Shown here piece after piece: positions 57,021 to 64,000 of a stretch of 64,000 bases of DNA. Where the stretch lies: positions 30,498,001 through 30,562,000 of the forward strand of contig NC_073352.2 in NCBI RefSeq assembly GCF_027580225.2. Direction: 5' to 3'. The translations under genes were made by a program, and so were the position numbers. Below the pieces are notes generated by a model. It did no database searches. It was not told the origin of the DNA and worked only from the letters and a program-made list of their open reading frames with translations. Each line of letters begins with the position of its first letter. The first letter of the stretch is position 1. The stretch comes from Misgurnus anguillicaudatus. Its lineage: Eukaryota; Chordata; Actinopteri; Cypriniformes; Cobitidae.

Positions 57021-58378
57021 TGATCTTTACTTAATATGCTAATGATTTTTGGCATAAAAATCAATAATTTTGACCCATGCAATGTATTGTTGGCTATTGC
57101 TACAAATATACCTGTTTTGACTGGTTTTGTGGTCCATGATGGTCACAATATGCAGTTTTTCTCTGTTGTTTATAGTCTAGAGATTTGGCTAATAAATGTC
57201 ATGTAGCTTCACAACTTCTTTCTTGCCTTGTTAAACAACTTGTTCAGCACAATTCATCTCTCCTAGACTCAATTTCTATCTTTGAATTCCTTATTTTACA
57301 CTTTCTCTTTCTCTCTGTCTTACTACATTAGTATGTCCTCACTAAAGGACCCGCATTAAAACAATTTCAGAAGTAAAATGCATGAAACATCCTTGACTTG
57401 TATTATGTGGAGCCAGGCAATCAATAAGAACAGAATTATAGTGCAGTGGAGTGCAAGATTTTAATCTGGGACTAAATATCCTGCAGTGGATTAGTCTCAG
57501 ATGCTTTCATACCCCAGTGTTCTTCATGAAATATGGATAAGGCTGAGAGAGGATTATGAAAAAATAAAGGCATTTCACCCAAACCTGCCTCAATAAGACG
57601 AGAGATAAAAAGTTGGAGATAATTGGCAGCTAAAAGATTTCTTCACACTCTTTAGTGGCAGATGAGGCACGGATTTTCACCCACCCGGTTATTAATGAGC
57701 AGGCCCTCCGGTACAACACCATCACCGTGACAGGACAACACCTCGGGAGATTTTGCCTTCATCTCTCTCTGGGGTATACAGCATCCCATGGCCACTGCTG
57801 ACAATGAACTAAGGAGCTTTAATGGAAAAAACAACAAAAAATGCAAATGCGTGAGCATCATTTACATAGGGGAAGATTATAAAGGTGACATTGATACAGC
57901 GCTGATATCATGTAATCCTTTCAAAGACCTTGGACAAGCTGTTTCCCGTGTGCTTTGTTTTAGGAAGGTATTTCAACCTTCTTGGCTGGAGTCTGTGAAA
58001 AAGATATGGATGTAATTATGGTCCTTTATCCAGTGTGGTCTTACAAAACTAAAAATAATGGGAAATCTGTGTGTTAGTTTCATGCTGATTGTGGGCTGTA
58101 ACTGATTCATGGTACTACATGAAAGAGGGTGATGCTCATTAATATTCATGAGAATGCAAAAAAAATGTATACAGCATCTCAGCCCTTGTCATCAACAAGC
58201 GTATATTGCCTCAAGTGAAACAAATGACCTTTTCTTTTCTTATCATTTCTTGGTATCTGTGTGTGCCGGTGTGATTTGTTTTGTGTATGAACATACAAGT
58301 GTGTGAAAATTATGTGACAACCACCAGTGTTGGCAAAGCTAGTTATAAATTCTAGTTTGACAAACTACTCATACTAAT
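57021..58378. other. Unassigned stretch with a balanced-composition patch
   Basis: The 57640-57800 patch (CACCCACCCGGTTATTAATG, CCGTGACAGGACAACACCTC) stands out from its AT-rich surroundings and has no repeat ends. It may be conserved non-coding DNA. No exon could be supported. Confidence 0.35.
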
Positions 58379-58414
58379 TCTTGTTCCTGTGGCTCAATGA
58401 TCAGTAAGTTATGG
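58379..58414 (+). mobile_element. SINE head remnant
   Basis: CTTGTTCCTGTGGCTCAATG then ATCAGTAAG is a tRNA-type A-box head. It is cut off by the following hAT end. Confidence 0.45.
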
Positions 58415-58560
58415 CCAGTGTTGGGTGTAACTAGTTACTAAGTAATTAGTTACTGTAATTTAATTACCTTCCCTTAAAAAAGTAAAGTAAGGGATTACTC
58501 TTATTTCTTGTAATCTAATAACAGTTACTTCTGATGTAACTAAATACTGTGTATGGACTC
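58415..58560. mobile_element. hAT element end fragment (CCAGTGTTGGGTGTAACTAG family)
   Basis: The sequence reads CAGTGTTGGGTGTAACTAGT then TACTAAGTAATTAGTTACTG, a very common fish hAT terminus. The opposite end is not in reach, so the copy is truncated. A sister start, CAGTGTTGGCAAAGC, lies at about 58326. Confidence 0.65.
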
Positions 58561-58961
58561 TAAAACAATTATGTATACTATTATACCATAGTGGATTTAA
58601 CATGGTTTAAGTTTACAATTCTCACTGTTAACTGGTTGATTATTAGCATTAATATTAATGAGATGTTGGCTGTTTATTAATGCTTAATAGCACATATTAA
58701 TGCCGGATTCTGCAAAACCTTATTTTACATCCTTAACCCTCACCATTTCTACCAATACTTAAAATTAACAATTTCTTTAGTATTAATAAGCAGTAGTTGG
58801 AGTATATTGAGGCAAAGGTAGTTAAAAGTTAATAGAGAGAATTGGACCCTAAAGTGGGACCAGAATAATTGATGTACTTTTATATAGTTATTCTTTAAGC
58901 CAATTCAAGCCTATCCTTGTATCATGTACTAAAAAGGATTTAGAAAGTAATTAGTAATAAG

Positions 58962-59360
58962 TAGGGATGCACCGATAGGATTTTTTTGGGCCGATACCGA
59001 TTTAAACAGACAACTTCTGTCCGATACCGATATTAAACACTATACAATATACAGTTGGTCTATTAGCTAGTTTATTTCTGCATCAAATTATTTTTACTGA
59101 ACATGGATTGGATAATAAGAGAGGCACAAATTAAGCTAAAACAAATATAATAAGACAGTATGACAACCTTCAAAGATGGTTTTTGCTATTCAGCATTTAT
59201 TTTATTACCAACATTAACTCATTTTTTACACATAATGGATTTCTTTATGCAGTTAATTAATAAACAATCGGTATCAACCTTTCTCGTGCTATTGCCGATA
59301 TGCCGATGGTTTCAAAATCATCAAAAATCGGCCGATAAAAATCTAACGTGATTATCCCTA
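58962..59360. mobile_element. hAT-like element with TAGGGATGCACCGAT terminus
   Basis: The left end is tagggatgcaccgatagga and the reversed right end is tagggataatcacgttagat. Both are followed by GCCGATACCGAT or ATCGGCCGATAAA words. Flanking 8-mers do not match, so one end may be altered. It is 399 bp and non-coding. Confidence 0.75.
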
Positions 59361-59794
59361 TGCCCTTCAAAGATCAGAACTCTTGATGTATAAACTTGAG
59401 AGAGAGTTGCGCTATGTGTCTCATACTGTAGTCCATTCAAATACGTTTGGTGAATAAAGCACTGAAAAACAATGTAATTTTCACTTTATGTGGAGCAACT
59501 GTTTATGCTTCATCTTCTTCCTGAAGCACCGCTTGGAATTCGTCCTTCGTGTGTGTGCGCGTGTTTAAGTGCACTCAAAAGTGCATACACGTAGAGACGC
59601 GTTTCAAAAAGCAAGCAAACAATCTTTCTGTTCTTGACAGGACAAATACAAACAAAATGATCTTGAAATACCACAATATTCTTATTAAAATAAAAACATT
59701 TGTTTTAGTTGTTTGCCAATAAATGACATGGCAGAAATTGTTCGTGTCTTAATTCATGTATAATGCTGAAACAAATGTAAGCATGTCAGAATTA
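59361..59794. other. Unassigned stretch before the DIRS element
   Basis: A GTGTGTGTGCGCGTGTTT word lies at about 59550. No gene or repeat border was found. Confidence 0.4.
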
Positions 59795-60379
59795 CAGTTC
59801 CCTTTCAGTCGGTCACTACGACGTCACGTCAGGACCGACGAATTGGGAACCGCTTCGCGGGTGACCTATCTGCTTCGAGAAACCTTTAAAACGCCAATGA
59901 ACTTGGCATGCAGATAATTGCATCTGCCGGCGCCGCCCCGCCGCACAGCTATTTAATGAGCGGCAGGTGCAGTTATCAAATCAGCTTTTTAGCTTCGAAA
60001 GCTGGCAGACTGACTGCTCACGAGAAGCTACTCTCTGCTCTTTGGAGAACTCTGCGTGTTCGATTTGGTTGGGCAAAGGCATTTCAGCGGAGGCTCGCGG
60101 GTGTTCCACCTCTCTTTTTAATTTTTTGACTTTTTTCTCACTCTTAGTTGAGTGTGTGCGTAGCCGTTCCCCTGTGTGCTTCATCAACATCAGCACATTA
60201 AAAGAGTATTTCCTCTAAAAGAGTATTGCGGTGTTCTGCGTCTTTTTAAAGACAGCATTTCACTTGCACTGAGACGGGAGCGTCTTTTTAAAGATGTCTT
60301 TCCGTCCGTGTTTCTGGATGCGGCAAATGTATGGGTCCCCGGGTGGCCACGATCATTTTCTCTCGTGCGCAAGAGTGCA

Positions 60380-61560
60380 TGCTGAGGCTGCGATCGTGGA
60401 GGGTTCATACTCCTAAGAGAGCATGAACCTCTTGGATGGCGGAGACGGGTTTCGTACCTCCGGGAACGTTACCCCTGTTTTTCCGTTGCGGAGCCCCGTT
60501 AAAGGTGCGGTGGCAAAACTCCGGAAATCTTATATCCGTATAAACGGTGCTGAATCGGTTAGCTGGTTCGTCCAGTGACTCTCAGCACCCCCATCCACAG
60601 CCAGAGGTGCCGTAAGAGACGGGTGGCGCGTGTTCTACGCGCTCTCGTCCTCTTTCAGTCCTCACGAGGATTCTATGTCTGTCACAGCATCGGAGAGGGG
60701 GTCGTCTATTCGGTCGCCGACTCGGACCCACTCCCGCCTTCGGGTTGGGTAGGGGCTTCCGTGCTCGACCCCGAGTGGCGGCCATGTACGCTCGGGAGCG
60801 CGGAGACGGTCTGCGTGGAGCGGAGAGCTCCTCCCCCACTGCACCGTCCCGCCTAGATGATTGGCACTTCAGGACTGCAAGAACAGCCCCGACCTTCTGT
60901 GCCTTTCTTCCCGGGGTGCATGTTGGTTGACACGGTCGTGGAAAACTCGTTTTCCTCCCGGAACCGATCGTTCAGCCATCACCTCTCACCTCTCCTGACG
61001 GCGGGGCCGCTAAGGTTGCTGCTCCAAGAGACCAGCCTCCCTCCCCTCACAGACCCACGGGCTTGTTGTGAGAGGCGGCCTCTGCCGTGCGCGCAATGGC
61101 GTGATGCAGGTCCGCCAGGCTAAGGCACTGAAGGATCTGCACAGGTGAGGTCACGGTCCGGCAACTAAAAAATCCTGTGTGGCTCTGACCTGGCGCTACG
61201 TGCGACTGGGTTCACCCCACAGGCCGCCGGACGTGCTATGCCCACCCCCGGTGGTCCAGGAACGCCATCTCTGGTTGTGTCTTGCGGGCATTAAGTAGGT
61301 CGTTAATAATCGTCCTAAGTGTTCAATTTTAGACCAGCCATTTCGGCGACGCGGCTGAGAGTGTCCAACAATGATCGGCCGCTTTAGAGCAGACTGAGGC
61401 ATCATGCCACGTCGGAGCCTAGCTGCCCCCTCCGTTACGTCAGTATATTGGTCTGCTTTTCGCCGAGGGCGTCCTGCTACGGCTTTTTTTGTTCCTTCAT
61501 CCCGGCAGCTCTGAGGAACCTGTCGTAAGCAGTACACCCGCCCACTCAGCCCGCTACAGA
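60380..61560 (+). pseudogene. DIRS leader and gag-like region, broken
   Basis: This lies between the left terminal sequence and the polymerase region, where DIRS elements carry their first ORF. A GC-rich stretch rich in Arg, Pro and Ser codons is present in all frames, but none stays open for more than about 90 codons. No zinc knuckle or other motif could be seen. Assignment is by position only. Confidence 0.5.
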
Positions 61561-61568
61561 GGTGGAAA

Positions 61569-62760
61569 ATGAAACTTAGCGGCTCTGAGTCGGGCGATCT
61601 GAAGATGGAGAGGATCGCTCTTCAGGAGATGGTGAAAGCATCATTCTCCCCCCCACCCCGGAGGAGGGCCGGGTGGGGAATCCTTGGTTTCGTTTTGTGT
61701 TCCGCCGACTTCAATCGGCACCCACTAACCTCAAAGAGCGAATTCCTCTTCTTTCTCCAGATCACCGGAGGCATATAGGAGTTTCGGACGGGCTCAAAAC
61801 CCTGAGTTCTCCTCTTCCTCTTTCGCCAGCGGATGTATCGAGCGGGACATCTACAAAGGAGCCTTGCTCAGCATCCATCAGCGGTTTCGGGTGAGTGTTT
61901 CATTACACACAACATCTCACAATGCGGCCAAAGAGCACGCGTCGTTGAGCTCCCCGTCTCCGCTCGCCACGGGTACACACATCGTGCCGGTAATTTCCTC
62001 TCGCTCGGTATCTGGGGGCCTGGGAAGAGCTTCCCAGCCCGTCGCGTTGGCTTTTACGCACGATCCGTCTCGGTTACGCATTCAATTTGCCCGGCTACCT
62101 TACAAATATTCAGGCATTCGCTTCACCACGGTGAAGGCTGTCGATGCGCACGTACTGCGTGCGGAGATTGCTGTCCTATTGGCGAAAGGACGCGATCCAG
62201 CCGGTCCCTCCAGCCGAGATAAATTCGGGGCTTTACAGCCCTTCATTGTACCCAAGAAGAGTGGCGAGTTGCGTCCGGTCCTATATCTGCGCGTACTGAA
62301 TCGAGAATTCACAGAATTCACATTCACAGAATGCTGTTCAAAATGTTTACGCAGAGGAGCATATTTTAATGCATCCGCCCATAGGATTGGTTCGCAGCCT
62401 TCAACCTGAATGACGCGTACTTTCATGTCTCCATACTCCCCCAACACAGGCCGTTTCTCCGGTTTGTGTTCGGGGGGAGCGCATATCAGTACAAAGTCTC
62501 ACCGTTCGGGCTTTCTCTCTCTCTCTCTTTTCCTGTGTCTTCATGAAAGTTGCGGATGGCGCACTGCAGCCCCTGAGAGAGAGAGTGGTGTTTGCGTTTT
62601 GGCGTATTGGCTCATAATAGCTCAGTTTCGTCAGATGCTGTGCACACACATAGATCGTGTACTTAAACACCTCGCTCGTCTCGGTCTTCAGGCCAACTGG
62701 GGAAAGAGTAAACTTTGCCCCGTGCAGAGAATCTCTTTTCTCGGAAAGTAACGGGATTTG
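61569..62760 (+). pseudogene. DIRS reverse transcriptase region, frameshifted, catalytic box lost
   Basis: The frame ending at 62409 holds the fingers part with FGALQPFIVPKKSGELRPVL, the IVPKK..LRPVL motif typical of this clade. A second frame at about 62390-62548 reads NLNDAYFHVSILPQHRPFLR and AYQYKVSPFGLSLS, the palm motif A region and the QYKVxPFGLS motif. A third frame reads GVCVLAYWLIIAQF and HLARLGLQANWGKSKLCPVQ. Between VLAY and WLIIA the two catalytic aspartates of the RT box are absent, consistent with loss of about three codons. At least two frameshifts separate these pieces, so no active enzyme can be made. Confidence 0.87.
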
Positions 62761-62875
62761 GTCGTTTTAGCAACACGTCTCATAGAAGCGCGTGTTCAGT
62801 CAATTCTGGCTTGCCTCAACATTTAAAGGCAGGGTTGCGGTTCCACTGAAATACTTTTAGAAACTTCTGGGGCAT

Positions 62876-63621
62876 ATGACAGCAGCCGCGGCCGTGACAC
62901 CGCTTGGGCTGCTCCATATGAGACCGCTTCAGTGTTGGCTTTATGACCGAGTCCCGAGGAGAGCGTGGCTCACCGGCTTTCACAGTATTATAATTACATC
63001 GAGATGCCGTCACACTTTCACCCCGTGGTCAGACCCAGCGTTTCTCAGGGTGCGGGTGCCACTGAGAGGTCTCCAGGCATGCTATTGTTGGCAAAGATGC
63101 CTCTACCACGGGGTGGGCAGCCACGTACGGCGGGCTCGTCGCTTCGGGGGTCTGTTCGACATTCCAGCGACATTAGCATAAATTGCCTCGAGCTGTGCAC
63201 TGTATATCTTGCGCTCGGCCGTTTCGTCAACGTGATTTGATGCTTAAGATGTAGTGCGCACCGACAACACTGCGGCTGTAGCGTATATCTATCGCCAAGG
63301 CGATTTGCGCTCTCGTCACCTGTCGCATCTCGCCCGTCTCTCCTCCTCTGGAGTCAGAAGTATCTGAGGTCTCTTCGTGCCATTCACATGTCGGGGTCGC
63401 TGAACACAGCGGCAGTCGCGCTCTCACGAGCAGCGCGCTCCGGTGAGTGGCGACTCCACCCCCGGTCGGTTCAGCTGATTTGGAAATGTTTCGGCAGAGC
63501 GCAGTTAGATCTGTTTGCTTCTTCAGAGACAACCCATTGTCGCCTGTTTTATTCATTATCCGAAGGAACACTCGGCGTGGATGCACTGGCACACAGCTGG
63601 CCGCGGGGTTTTCCCCAGTAA
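62876..63621 (+). pseudogene. DIRS connection and RNase H region, frameshifted
   Basis: AAAAVTPLGLLHMRPLQCWL starts the connection segment. The frame ending at 63240 contains INCLELCTVYLALGRFV, with an RNase H glutamate. At 63254-63367 the frame reads VRTDNTAAVAYIYRQGDLRS, the TDN motif with a catalytic aspartate. The frame at 63388-63621 reads RSGEWRLHPRSVQLIWKCFG, QLDLFASSETTHC and GVDALAHSWPRGFPQ, a conserved DIRS linker to the recombinase. Three or more frame changes break the region. Confidence 0.85.
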
Positions 63622-63822
63622 GCTTTATTGCGCAGACACTGTGCAAAGTCAGGGAGGACGAGGAGCGCATTCTATTAGTTGCGCCGTACCGGACAACTAG
63701 GAATTGGTTTTACAGAGTTCACTCTCCTCGCGACAGTCCCTCCCTGGCTGACTCCTTGGCACATTATGGCACCCTCGCCCCGATCTGTGGAACCCCCATG
63801 TGTGGTCTTTGGACGGGGCGCG

Positions 63823-64000
63823 GAGGTTTTAGATGGGTTACCCCAGGCGGTATCTAACACCATCGCTGCAGCGCGAGCACCGTCTATGAGACAGGCGTAT
63901 ACGCTGAAATGGAACCTGTTTGTTGTTTGGTGTACCTCTCAGCGAGAGGACCCCCGAGAATGCTTGATCAGTATTGTGCTTTCATATCTCCAGCACCGCT
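63823..64000 (+). pseudogene. DIRS tyrosine recombinase, N-terminal fragment running off the window
   Basis: The frame is open to the edge and begins EVLDGLPQAVSNTIAAARAP. It continues SMRQAYTLKWNLFVVWCTSQ, the core-binding domain pattern of DIRS recombinases. It is about 59 codons long. The catalytic R-H-R-Y part would lie beyond 64000 and cannot be judged. A frameshift just upstream (about 63820) separates it from the preceding block. Confidence 0.8.

Larger units (their letters stand above)
59795..64000 (+). mobile_element. Degraded DIRS-like tyrosine-recombinase retrotransposon, open at the window end
   Basis: The sequence becomes GC-rich at about 59795, where it begins AGTTCCCTTTCAGTCGGTCA. 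In order it then shows a leader and gag-like region, a reverse transcriptase block, an RNase H block and the N-terminal part of a tyrosine recombinase that continues past 64000. That order (RT, RNase H, YR and no protease or DDE integrase) identifies the DIRS group. Frameshifts and stops occur throughout, so this copy is dead. Antisense ORFs of 113-147 codons are shadows. The right terminal repeat is outside the window. Confidence 0.88.

Noticed and set aside
58326..58414. Complete hAT from CAGTGTTGGCAAAGC
   Set aside because: Only one terminus is visible; it is mentioned with the 58415 fragment rather than called separately.
63227..63670. 147-codon minus-strand ORF, and 61196-61537 (113 codons, minus)
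   Set aside because: Both are antisense shadows of the GC-rich DIRS element.

Overview
The window looks like non-coding DNA from a teleost fish, most likely a cypriniform (carp, goldfish or zebrafish relative). This rests on its AT-rich background, its density of hAT-, Harbinger- and TTAA-type elements and palindromic MITEs, its tRNA-derived SINEs with the usual fish tail, and a DIRS-type retrotransposon. The species call is from pattern recognition, not a search. There are no bacterial-style genes and no long intact ORF.

Only one convincing host coding segment is visible. It is a first coding exon on the minus strand (22045 to 21952) that encodes a signal peptide and ends in a GTGAGT donor. 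It sits under a CpG-containing, CCAAT-containing presumptive promoter and 5' UTR (about 22046-22600). The stretch 1-21951 would then be its first intron or later gene body, and 22600-64000 its upstream region. The gene is not recognised. A second coding-like island (14412-14649) is reported as doubtful.

Most of the rest is transposon debris, and its main interest is stratigraphy. Target-site duplications and terminal repeats resolve several nests. At 6718-8815 a SINE is split by a hAT that is split by a hAT that is split by a hAT. At 12276-13361 there are two levels. At 14668-17970 there are five levels (hAT > SINE > repeat > hAT > hAT). A palindromic MITE is broken by several insertions at 29692-31308. 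A Harbinger-like element sits inside a palindromic TTAA element at 40370-42548. One hAT sits inside another at 46828-48004. Several insertions keep perfect 8-bp duplications.

Tandem arrays form a second theme. A GC-rich satellite (36332-37990) has 135-bp and 112-bp unit forms and abuts a palindromic element carrying the same unit sequence. A roughly 330-bp tandem array is built from a palindromic MITE (49871-51277). An 85-bp AT-rich minisatellite has 14 units (54306-55515). The right end (59795-64000) is a degraded DIRS-like retrotransposon on the plus strand with recognisable reverse transcriptase, RNase H and the start of a tyrosine recombinase. It is frameshifted, lacks its reverse transcriptase catalytic box and runs off the window. 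I found no evidence of a novel multi-gene system.
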